A stretch of 64,000 bases of DNA, taken from contig DF237065.1 of the NCBI GenBank assembly GCA_000708835.1, positions 86,467 through 150,466 of the forward strand, in the 5' to 3' direction. Source of the stretch: Klebsormidium nitens. Its lineage: Eukaryota > Streptophyta > Klebsormidiophyceae > Klebsormidiales > Klebsormidiaceae. The notes beneath the pieces were generated by a model, which saw only the letters and a program-made list of their open reading frames with translations, was not told where the DNA came from and searched no databases. Both the position numbers and the translations under genes were made by a program. This document shows positions 46,754 through 57,500 of this stretch, one piece after another; positions within the stretch are counted from its first letter, which is position 1, and the number at the start of each line of letters is the position of its first letter.

Positions 46754-48100
46754 ATGGAAACACAAGCAGGATTTGAGCGCCAGCAAGGTCCAGCCTTTGT
46801 GTATAGAATCAGCAACGTTGAGGAATGGAAGCGGGCGCAGGAGGAGGGTGGCTTGTGGGGGAGCCAGATGGATCGAGACAGCGGCTTCGTTCACCTCAGT
46901 TCAGAAGAACAGGTGAGGCAGCAAGCAGCAGCAAAATACAGACCGCTTGACATAAACCGACCGCAAAAGGACAAAAGCAGCGTGCTTTTGAAAGTGGAGA
47001 GGATAGTGTTAAATTGCTTCTTCAGGGTGAACCACCCTCACCTGCAATAGGGTACTTGTCTTTGACAGGCTGAGGGTGATCCTCTGGAAGACCGTTTCAC
47101 AATAGGTCGAGAGGTGGTGTGGCAAGGGAGGAGGATCATGAATGGGAGTATTGCTGCTTGACAGGTCCCGGCAACTCTGAAGAGGTTCTTTGTCGGGCGG
47201 GAGGATATTATCCTGCTCAAGATCGACGCTGCCAAGGCGAGTCTCCAACTGAACCTGTTCGTGTGAAGCGGTGAATCTGTCTGCGTGAATTTGATCTTGT
47301 TTTTCAGTGCCCAAATCGTTGAGACGATGATGTGCTACAGCTGTTTGCGTCAAACTTGCTATCAGGTTCCAACCTTATGAGCATGGGTCCAGACCTTCAA
47401 CCTTCCGATGTCTTTCCTATCTTCAATCGAAAGCTTCAAGATTAAAAAGCATGCTTGGAGCACTTAATTTTCATCGGCAATTTCGGAGCAAATAGCTGCG
47501 AGTCCCAACGAAACCCCCGCAAGACCTTCCAAATAAGTTGCAAACAAAACAGTTGCTCAGATTGCGAGTCTGTTTCACTTGGTCGTAACTGTCGGCAGGT
47601 CCTTATCTAGCAGCAGCAGTCCGCCCGATGAAAAAGATCGACACTTTGAAGCTTGACCAAAGTTTGCCAAAAGTTTCCTCAAGGATTGCCCTTTGGCTTG
47701 GTAGCTTTGATTTTGGCGACACAAATGCATCTGAATCATCCTTACATGGGAATCAGCTGCTTTACTACAGCTCCTTCCGAGCAACCTGCCACTTTTAGTG
47801 AAAATTTTAGACTAACTTAGTCAGTCTGTTGTTGAGTGAAATTACTCTAAAATAGATGACACTAAAACTGGCCGGTTGATCGGGAGAAGCTGTAAGATCA
47901 TATTCGATGAGCGCCGTTCACTTTTGCGGCTTGTCATGTTAGTTCGATGCATTTTGCAGCTTGGGGCCCAACTCAGGTTTGAGGATACCACAGGCCACGG
48001 AGTATTCCCACACTTCTATGGATCGGACGGGGAATACCATGCGTTGCCATTAGCCGCGATTTTACAGGCGGAACCAATTACTCACGAATTCAGGTTTTGA
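46754..48100 (+). CDS. DUF952 domain protein
   Basis: Three exons, 46754-46912, 47165-47236 and 47960-48100, join in phase to 123 residues, the whole length of a typical DUF952 protein. The conserved marks are present in order: FVYRISNVEEWKRAQ, then GSQMDRDSGFVHLSSEEQV, VPATLKRFFVGREDIILLKI, LGAQLRFED, and FPHFYGSDGEYHALPLAAI. The His in FVHLS and the FPHFYG element are the family signature. The domain is a compact fold of unproven biochemical role, common in bacteria and found in scattered eukaryotes. The second intron starts with GC rather than GT (CCAAG|GCGAGT), which is the only way the reading frame and the family alignment are both kept. A 21-bp tandem repeat covers the stop codon. Confidence 0.93.
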
Positions 48101-48127
48101 ACCTAGGAATTCAGGTTTTGAACCTAG
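48086..48127. repeat. 21-bp tandem repeat across DUF952 stop codon
   Basis: GAATTCAGGTTTTGAACCTAG occurs twice head to tail at 48086-48106 and 48107-48127. The stop TGA lies inside the first copy, and the unit encodes the final EFRF. The repeat is perfect, so the duplication is recent or maintained. Confidence 0.95.
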
Positions 48128-49036
48128 GTCCAAGCTAGACCAGAAGTACGTGCATGCAACCGGCCAGAATTTTTAGAGCTACGGGTTCCACGATATGAGA
48201 TTTGTGCTACGCAGTTGAGCTTTCTGTCATAGCGCGGCGGCCAGTGCCTCTTCACAAGACGGACATAGGCCGACCAGGCTCGACGGAACCGCAATCTTCA
48301 GTGGACATCACATCCAATCTATACATACCTATATATTGCGCGATTGGTCAGTATATAAGCTGCACTGGCATGCACGATTGTCGGAATGCGAAGCATAACT
48401 CAGCTGTACTTGCGCAAACGTTGCATGATTCAGCATGCATAGTAGACTTCACACCGGCACGATTTGATTTGACCTCGATTGCCAATTCAGTCAGGGCAGA
48501 CGGTCAATCATGCACTGACATTTGCGTAGACCCCGTCACACGCACGCACCTATACTGACATCATCGACTTAAGATCAAAGTATGATTAGTCAAGCTCTTA
48601 ACAGTCCAAATCCTGCAAAATGTTGGACACGTATCACCGACTCTGTGGATTGGTGTGGCCGTGCTCAAAGCTTGCTTTTGGTACCATACACGAATCAATC
48701 CGAGAGCTCTCTAATCTAGTAGACGCATATCCGCATCTGGATCTGTCACTGCGACCTAGCGGGAAGAGAATGTCAAGGAAACTGGAGGCTCAGTATCATC
48801 CTCTAGCCGAGCAGGGTGCATTCATCAAATCAAAGATTCTTTCTACTACAGGTAAAACCTTTTTCATCTTCTGTCTGGGCTTAGCCCTTCGATTCTTTGG
48901 CAGCCCTCTCTTGACTCCACTTTTTGGGGTACACCAACATGGATGTATTGACCCTCATCTTCAACAGCGTGCCGTGTGCGCTTGCAGTACTTATAGTACA
49001 TGAACGTGTGGATCGTCATCAATCCTAGAAATGATA
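48101..49036. other. Convergent intergenic region, DUF952 / PGBD gene
   Basis: This is the 3' flank of both neighbours. A plus-strand frame at 48620-49003 is open but has no recognisable domain and no splice support. I do not call it a gene. Confidence 0.4.
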
Positions 49037-52000
49037 CTAGTCTCGGTGGGAAGCGGTCAGCTGCGTTCTTTGGGAGCCTTTGAGGGTCTTGATTTCCGCT
49101 TGGAGAGCGGCTATGACTTGGTCCTGTCAGAAAGAAAGAAACAAAGTCACCGACAAGAGCCCAAGCGTGGGAGCTTCAATTGGTCAAAAGTGAAGCTGTT
49201 TCACCGTACCAATGATTGATCTATGCACACTTGCCGCAAACATGAGATAATTTAAGTTCTTCTGACCATCTTGCAAAGCCCCTCAGGTAGTATTGCATTT
49301 GCTCAAACTATGCTCTTTAAGTCCTTCTAGGCCGGACGGAAAAGCACTGAAAAGGGGTACGATGATTCTCCGACATGTATGCGTACGGCTTCCAATACTT
49401 GCGGAGTGCGTAGGCGGCTATTATTGATAAGTTCATAACTAATTGCTGGTATGGTACGTTGCGAGAAAACAAGGTCATCTCGAGGAAACCAACCGGACCG
49501 GAAAAGTAATACGACATACTGAAAGTGTGCGGAGCACTGAAGGAATCAATGAGACGAGGCATTTCCAATACGATAGCCTTGGTTCTGGGAGGAACACAAC
49601 TGAAGCGCCCTGCCATAGCCATGCGATGCTTTGCCACAAGGCGCTCGAGCGCATGCGCATGCGTTCAGAGGTGCCTCTGTAACTGGCGAATGGATAGCGC
49701 AGCAAGTACTTTGAAAAGAAGAGAGCGGAATTTGGGGTGAAAAGACAATCTATCCCCTTGGGAGCCGACCCAAAAGGAGGCCAACTAAGAGGCCGATACG
49801 AGACGCTGAAAGCGGCTAGCTTCGAACATGAAAGTTATGCTGGATTGCGTGAAGTAAGCGGGAATAATGTCTGACCTTGTGTTCGAGGCGCACCTCCAGG
49901 TGGGCGCGCGTCCTCAAGCGCTTTCAGCAGCTCTTCCCCAAACGCAAAGCAAGACAGCACTAGAAAAGCGGAACGTTAAACCATGCGCTCTAGCACGAAG
50001 AAAAAACTAGAGAGGGGACATCCTGACCTTTGTGCTCGAGGCGCACCTCCAGGTGGGCGCTCCGTTGTCGCTCCTCCTCAAACGCCAAGCAGAAAGCGGC
50101 GCTCTTTGAGAACCAGGGAGGTAAAGAACTAGAGAGGGGAGAGTCTGACCTTGTGCTCGAGGCGCACCTCCAGGTGTGCGTTCCGTTGCCGCTCCTCTTC
50201 GAGCGCTTTGAGCGCCGCCTGGCGCTGCACCTCCACCGCCGAAAGCTCCTTCACCAGCGCCTCAATACTCGCCTGCAGCTGCACGTCAAGGGGATGACGT
50301 CAGAGAGGATGGCGTGCGGGGATGACGTCAGTAAGGGGTTTGCATCCTGTTCTTGCTGCCCGTAAGTGCCATAGGAGAGACTTGTGGAATCTAGCTGCCA
50401 TTAACCAGCCTTCTTAAACAGCGCCTCGATGCTCGTTTGAAGTTGCACACAGAGATGACGTCAGCAAGGGCTACCAAGCCTCAGAAAGGGCTGCCAGCCA
50501 CGAGGAGCCAAGCATCCCAAGATACGCAAGGTGCAACGCCAATTTTGATACTCATCCATCGAAGTTTCATCAAATTCTCGTCAGTTCAAATGGATTCAAG
50601 ATGCTCCTATATTTTGTTGATGCTGACTGAACTGCTGTTCTGATAGTTCAAAGTTGTTCAATCGAACAACAGTGTTCGAGAACCATACTACCAATAGAGA
50701 CAACTGCTTATGCCAATGGAAACAGACAGCTTCGATCATCTCCTTATCCTCCTCGAACCGCCTCAGGGAAAATCGAAAGAACCAGAGGAGAACCTTCGGA
50801 AGCGAAAGGGGGAAACAAATACTCATTCACAAACTATGCCTTAGGAGCATCAACCTGTCACAAAGCCCAGGCCCTTGGAACGTAAAAGGTAATAGTCCTT
50901 GTGTAAAGACGACAAAAGCGGCCAGGCAAGCGTTTTAAACCCCGCAACCAAGTGCTTTGCTTTTCACCTGGGCTATCTCTTCTTCGTACGACACCTCTTC
51001 GTCCTTTCGCCGAGTCTCCAGGACGCTGTTGTAACGGTTCGGTTCTCCTGCTCTCCCATCCGACTCTAAGCGCCCGCTCACGGAGGCAGCTTCACTTCCT
51101 AGCCGTTGATCTTCCAGTTCGCTTGACTCTGGCCGTTCGTCTTCCCACCCCTCGCTCCACAAGCGCTCAAAGCGAGCAAAGCTTGCATAAAGCGAGCGGC
51201 CCACTTTCTCTAAAAGCCCCCCCGACGATTCCCCACCGTCCGCTCGCCTCTCTTCTTGACCGTTCGCTTCGCTCTCCGCACCCTTCACCAGGTCAACGCC
51301 CCGGTTAACGAAGTAACCCGCTTCCGCCTCCGGCCTGCCCCACCGGCCTTGGTAGCTTAATCCGTTTCTTTCAAACCCTTGGCTCGCGCCCACATAGGCC
51401 CCCTCTAACTTCTCCTCCAAACCCTCGTCTGCCTCCCTTAACCCGGCTCTTAACCGCAGAACGGTGGCCACAGCCCCCGCCAAAACCAGCGCTAGCCCCA
51501 GCACAACCCCCGCCCTCCCTACAGGCGACTGCGGCAGCTTAACCGGAACCACAGCCGTGACGGTTTGGCCGACCCGTCTCACTAACCCGTGGGTTGGGGG
51601 CGCCCGCGTCACAAGTGCTTCTTGAGCTGCCGCGTGGCGCTGGACGACGTCAGCAAACGTTTCTTGCGACATTGGGCCCCAGTAACCGGTTCCGGGGAGG
51701 CCCTGAGCGCGCTGCCATTCGCGGACCGCCACAAATGTTGCCTTTCCAAAGTACCTGCAAAAATTGAAAACGGTCTGTTCATGTATGTGTGTCCCAGAAG
51801 AAGAGAAGAAATAAACCCAACCGGTTATTCTTTGCCTGTCAAGAAAGGGCAATGTAGAAATTGAGGAGATTGTTGTATCAAAAGTATGGCCGAGTGACGG
51901 ACTCATGACAGCGTATGACATGGGCAGTATGCACAAGAGCTCGAAAAGTGTTCTGCAGAAAGGAAAACAAACCCTGGTGTACAAACCCTGTGGTTAGAAG

Positions 52001-53507
52001 CGCGGCCGAATGTGCATGATAGGAATCAACTCAACGTGCCGATTACCTGGCACAGCATTCAGATCATACCGGACAGATCACGATATATGAATTGCAAGTA
52101 CAGTACCTATCAGAATACAAAGCAGGATTGTGAGGGTGTCAATGAGCATATGCCATGCTGCTGTTTTGCAACCCGTGAGTGGCAAAAACTGGTGAAAAGA
52201 CACGAGAACTAAGAACAAGAAACAACCAAGCACTACAATAAAGCTAGCAGTTTGGGAATGGAACTAAAGCAACGCCGCTTGTAGCCTGGCTATTCCACTG
52301 CACTGCACTACTCGTGCATTACATGCACAAGTCCACACTTCACACACTATATTGAAGAACCCACAAGCTTGAGTCTGATACAAAGGTTAAAGAATGTGGC
52401 ATGGTGGCTAAAGAATGGTGGCTAAAGAATATGGGCATCGCACACAGCATGTTTTCAAGCCCATCTGGTTTCAGTGGCACAGAGAAGGACGGAGTTGAAA
52501 GCAAACGGTAGCAGAAGGGCGATAGCAACGAAGAGGACAAACTAGCAGAGGTGGACTAGGGGAAATCAGCACCCCCCTGTGAGTTGGCTGTATGCGGGCA
52601 TCTGCGCAACTGTGGGCATTGCGCAATGTCCGCAATTGCGCAGGTTGCAACTTTCAACCTGATTGTAATGGCACCAAACCTAGCCACCATGAAACGCAGA
52701 TAAATAGACAGGGAACAACGAAGAAAAGTTGCTCCAGACATGTAAAGGACGTGAGAGCACCCACCCCAATGATCTGGCTGTCGTGGGGGATATGCCTAAC
52801 CGTGGGCATTGGTCAATATTGCAACTTTCAAGCGCACCTGATTGTAAAGGCATCAAAAGAAAGCCAACAGATAAAAGGGCAACGGAAAGGCTAATGGATA
52901 ATGATAGCACCTACCCTGTGATTTGGCTGTCTTTCGGCATATGCCCGAACGTGTGCATTGCGCGCTGGAGCGCCTCGACGTCCGCGCCATAGTCCCCCTC
53001 CTTCAGGTCCCTCACAAACTCCAGCCATTGTAGCTCGTACACTGAGAATGGAAGCACTTTGGACAGCTTGCCCAAGTTTCTCGCGTCTGGCGGCCCTGGA
53101 AACTGGTCGCTGTTAGAGTCGGTTTCGGGGGCCCGCCGTCGGCCCCAACGAGCTGTGACGTTTAAACGTTTCGGAATTCTGGTTTCAGAAGGTGGGGATG
53201 TGTTGAAGAATGGTGAGAATGCAGGGGCAGGAAGCCAAGGGGAGCGCAATGCAGAGCATTCGAGGAGGCGTGGGCTATGCAGAGATGGTCTCGTTAAGGC
53301 TGTTCTCAATCTGGAACTCGACGATAAAGCCCGCCCACTTGCGGACCCCAACGAACAGTAAGCACCTGAACGATTGCGCCGCAAAAAGTGGGCTGTGTAC
53401 TGAGGACTATCCCCTATGGAGGCTCCAGTGTCCCGCGCCTTTGAAGACAGTTTCATTTTCTCAAAGGAGCAGCTAGCCATGGGCGTCCCTACGGCACCTG
53501 CCATCAC
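49037..53507 (-). CDS. Probable plastid membrane protein with peptidoglycan-binding-like domain and coiled coil
   Basis: Four exons join in phase to 531 residues: 52915-53507, 50968-51754, 50150-50278 and 49037-49123. The first 130 residues are rich in Ser, Arg, Leu and Pro with few acids, as in a plastid transit peptide. A PGBD-type helical domain follows and is rebuilt across the first intron: GDYGADVEALQRAMHTFGHM, DSQITGYFGKATFVAVREWQ, then LPGTGYWGPMSQETF. One membrane helix (AGVVLGLALVLAGAVATVL) comes next, then an acidic linker and a C-terminal coiled coil (LQASIEALVKELSAVEVQRQ; ALEEERQRNAHLEVRLEHK; DQVIAALQAEIKTLK). The PGBD recalls the plastid pTAC5 group, but no DnaJ-like zinc finger is present, so that name is not used. 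The ATG at 53507 is the first in the exon, and a later Met is possible. Two exons have intronic copies of their edges. Confidence 0.8.
49866..50475. repeat. Outward copies of both edges of PGBD exon 3
   Basis: The 3' edge of the exon 50150-50278 (ALEEERQRNAHLEVRLEHK plus donor) is repeated downstream in gene direction at about 50028-50090 (EEERQRSAHLEVRLEHK) and at about 49872-49925 (AHLEVRLEHK, frame broken upstream by a stop). The 5' edge with its acceptor and a following GGATGACGTCAG (50263-50304) is repeated upstream at about 50420-50465 (CAGCGCCTCGATGCTCG, then GAGATGACGTCAG). The exon therefore has one copy on its 5' side and two on its 3' side, all in the same orientation. Confidence 0.85.
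52562..52972. repeat. Two downstream copies of PGBD exon 1 3' edge
   Basis: The end of the first exon and its donor (52911-52970: CACCTACCCTGTGATTTGGC, then CATATGCCCGAACGTG) is repeated at about 52758-52816 (CACCCACCCCAATGATCTGG, then ATATGCCTAACCGTGGGC) and at about 52569-52626 (CACCCCCCTGTGAGTTGGCT, then CATCTGCGCAACTGTGGG). The unit is about 150-190 bp and includes intron sequence (TTGCAACTTTCAA, then CCTGATTGTAA). The copies lie wholly in intron 1. Confidence 0.82.
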
Positions 53508-54504
53508 TTTGCCCCTTTATCCAAAGCCCCCAGCGCTATTGTATAGCCTAATGAACCTGACTAAGTGTCCTGAGGCAATGCAGCTTTGTTTCCTGATGAT
53601 GCGTCAATTACTGCGGCAGAAGAAAAGGTGGTACCATCCTTTCGGGCAGAAGAAGGCCTGCAGGCTGAGCGCACTTGCTCGTGTTTGTGGCGCACCTCCA
53701 TCAGAAAGCAAACGCGAGCAAGCTTCTGCACCATCGTCTGGCAAATGCTCGCAAGACTTTGAACACCTGAACGCCCTCAGGCTCACGAAGTGTGTTGTCT
53801 ACAAAGCAGCCTGACACTGACAGTACCGTCAACCTTGCGCCGTTGGATGGAACATCGGGAAATCCTATTGGACGGTCAGGGTCTAAGTATAACCGCTAGG
53901 CTGGCTTTATGACTGCCAACTTCCAAGGCCCAAGTTCAACTCGGGCTAAAGCACGCTGCAATGACATGGTCACTTCTTTTTATACCCAGTAGTTACGCCA
54001 TGATGAGGTAGTCAGGTAGCATGTCATGTTAGTCATGTTGCTTTGTTGTTAGTAACTGCTTGGTAACTAGAGCTATAGAAACATTTTTTGATGAAGCCCG
54101 AACTCCGAAATTGCTTGTTTCTGCGCCATGGGCCCAGGTGCCTAAGCGTTGACATCGTCCGCGATAAAGTCGTGCATGCAGGCGGACTTTGTTAAGAGTG
54201 GTTACAACAGTATCTGTAGTGATAAGGAGATCGGCTTCAATTTGTTTTATGCATGATGGTCGCGCACGGGCGGCTCCAAATAGTGCTATAGGTTTGGCAT
54301 GTATGTTGACAACCAACATGGCTGGGCTGCGCAATAGAATCCAGAAATCGTCATCATCATTTTAGAGGAAAGGGGGATTGCACAGTCTGCCTTTGACGCA
54401 ACATTGTAGATGATTCGCATATCATACGCTGAGACCAGTCCTACATGGATGACTCGTGCACGCATGTATAGCGGCTGAGCAGGCAACTAGACACAACGCC
54501 ACTC
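53508..54504. promoter_or_regulatory. Region between DCP1 stop and PGBD start
   Basis: Both neighbours are on the minus strand, so this interval holds the 3' flank of DCP1 and the promoter of the PGBD gene. Several short frames are present without domain support. I see no repeat element. Confidence 0.4.
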
Positions 54505-57500
54505 TCAATCCGCATGCGCATTTTTCACGGCCTCATACACGAGATCCACAAACCGGTCATCCTGCACTAGCTGTGCGAGCGCCTCCCTTATCCTATCCCT
54601 CGTGATGGAAACGCCCTCAGGCACGTGCGCTCCCCCCCCAAGTGGAGTTAGCGTCGGCGGGGGCGCCGGAGGGGGGAATGGCTGCAGCAATGGCGAGCCG
54701 TGGGGCAAGTGCCCGGGCTTTTGCCGAGCAGCCGCTGGAGGAAAGCTTTCTACTTCTTGAGAATAAGAGGGGGGGTAATTTTGGCCCGAGGAGGGGAGGG
54801 GGGGCGGGACGAAGAAGGCCGGTTTGGCTAACTGGGGTTTTGTGGGGTGGAAAAGCCCGGGAAGAGGGGCCTGATTGGAAGGGGGGGGGAGGAAGGAGTT
54901 GGGGCCTGGGAGGGGGGGAGCGGGGGGGGCGGAGGGGCCTGTGGAAGACTCGCCTTGGCTCAACTGGATGGCGGTCTGCAAGATGCAGAAAAAGTTTTAC
55001 TTTTCCAGAAAGCATCCACAGCTCGTCAACACGAATCTTAGATTCGGCACACCGATGTGGGCTGGACGAAACTCGACTTCGGGAGCCATCGTTGGCAATG
55101 TGAACCCAGCTTGCTTAGACGTGGTTCAGTGAAAGCCGAAGCGGAGGCGGTGTCGAGCATCCAGGAAGGTCACACTATGTTCGCATGTCAGCATGCTGTT
55201 TTCTGGAATTCAAAATCACTGAAACCCTGAGACGTGATGCCTCCCAAGATTAGCGGACGGAGCATGATTTCGAGAACACGAGGCGGTCAGCACCCTTATT
55301 CGCGCATCTCTCACTCAGAATCACCCCAGACAATCAGCAGCCAAACTTTCCAGGAGACACTTCTTTCCGCTGCGCGACCCGTCGAATCGTTCGCAGGACT
55401 TGCCAGCACCGCTTTCCTTCCTCAGGCACCCACCAAACGAGAAAGACAAGAGGACCATATGAAAAGACATCCTCATAAGAAGAACGCACCGATCAAGGAC
55501 GAAGTGTGCGCTCCAATCCAGGGGCAATGACTTACGTTGAAGAAGCGCTGCAAAAGATCGGCCGCGGGCTCTTCGGGCGATGAGATGGCCTCGTCGGACG
55601 GCCCCTCGAGCGGCTCCGCCACGACCGCGGCCGCGGTTTCGCCCGTCGGCTCTAGTTCTTGGTATGCCGGGCTGCAGGCACAAGGAAAGATGACTTTTCG
55701 GAAAGTTGAAAAATCACGGAAAGAAAAGGAACGACAATAGAGAAAGATCAGTTGATTAGTTTTTGAAGGCTCGTCGGCTCTAGTTCCTAATATGCCGGGC
55801 TGCGAAGGAACAAATTCGACTCGTTCAAACAATCGTACTTGAAAACATTGTTCAAATAGGAGAAGAAGTGGTGAAGTAACTTGCTCGGTGCCGCCGCAAC
55901 CGAGAATGTCTCGAGTCTTGTGTGGAAACGGCGTTGTCCAGAACCTTACGGCAATGATGAATGTCGGTGGTTAGAGGAAGACTTAGCAACAAACGAGCCG
56001 TCACCAGTCCGCCATTCACGAACTGTAATCAAAGAAAGTTGCCAGATTCGTGTATTTTCAAAAGCATCCTACGAAAGGTTGGGAACCCTGCCTGACCCTC
56101 TTCCGGGAAACGATAGCCCCGTATCGGCGAGTTCTTTCCTAGGAGACAAACGTTGTTTATGCTGTTGGTAAGCGCTTTCGAAGTCGCTAAATTTATCTCG
56201 ATGAAACATAGCGATCCGACAACAGAGACGTCTGCCTTCGTGCGGGAGAGCCCCCGCTTCTTTGACCGACCATAGATTCCGTTGCCCGTATTACTGAGCC
56301 AAAAGTCTCATATGGAAGGACCTTTTCGCGCGTTCTTTAAAACACTTAGCAATCATACATACTCAATATCACAGAGGCTTTGTATACTGGCGTTCCCCCT
56401 TCCCCCCCGCGCCCGAAAGGTCCGATAGCGGCACACTCTCCTCGAGCAGAAGACGTTCCGGCTGGCAAAGAAGCCTGATCGCGCGCGTTTATGACAAGCG
56501 GGCCTTGAAACTTACATTACAGGGGCGAAGGCCTTCGGCTTAGGGGGCGTCTTGTTGAAAGCGGAGATTATCCTGCACCAAAAAACGATGAGGCTGTCAT
56601 GAGGAAGTCGCGCTTTCCGGTCAGTTTTTGTCCATTTTTGCCAGAGGCAACTAGCTCAAAAAGAGGGCGTGGGCGTCGTACAATAGGAAACGATGCGTAC
56701 GTAGGTCGCCTCATGGGGCACTCGTCAATCCAGTCGATTGGGGCATTGCTTGAGCGCGAGTTAGTCGGCTGGATCGAAATACGCATGACACGAAGAGTCA
56801 AGATCGAACCACAAATTTTTCCATGTCCACGGAATAGGGAAACTAGCGCAGCACCTGACAAGTAACCGGTCCTTGTTAAACGCCTAAGCGGTTCACTCTC
56901 GAAGAGCTTGGTGCGAATGGCTGGGCAAAACAGAACCGCGTCTTAGGAAAGACTTCGAAATGCAACCTCGGCATGGAAACTGGCGCAGGATTATGGTCGT
57001 GCTTGTCCGCGAGCTCCTCGTTCAGTACCCAATAAATGCCATATCATGGATGGCTCACTGGAAAAAGAGGTTCCTTTGCCCTACAGTTTAGAGCACAATC
57101 TCCTTGCGATTCGACAGGTCGTCACGTGCCCTCCCCTGACTCGAGTTGCACACGTCCATCTCTCGTTTGCTTCCTCGACTGGTTCCTAGACTTTCGGATT
57201 GGTGTGCGCTTTGCTTTGAACACAAAAGGTGAGAATGAGACCACTGCGACGCAGCCTCACCTGGTTATCAGCTTGGCGGCGTCCTCGCACTCGCGAGGGT
57301 GTAGAACCAGACTTTCCAAACGTCCGAAACAGCGTGTGCAGTCTGCTTCAAAGTAAGGAAGCGCAGAGATAAAGAAGCGTGACAAGCAGCCTCACCTGGT
57401 TATGAGCTTGGCGGCGTCTTCGCACTCGCGGGGGTTGTAGAACCAGATGCCGTTGACCTCCTGGACGGCATTGCGGTACAGCAGGTACGGCGTCTGCACC

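Noticed and set aside
47575-47784. Possible inverted copy of DUF952 exon 2 in intron 2
   Set aside because: Only scattered words match, and the orientation is opposite to every other edge copy in the window. Chance similarity is likely.
50952-51308. Plus-strand frame over the PGBD gene
   Set aside because: It lies fully antisense to the 787-base exon, whose minus-strand reading has a membrane helix, acidic linker and matched splice phases.
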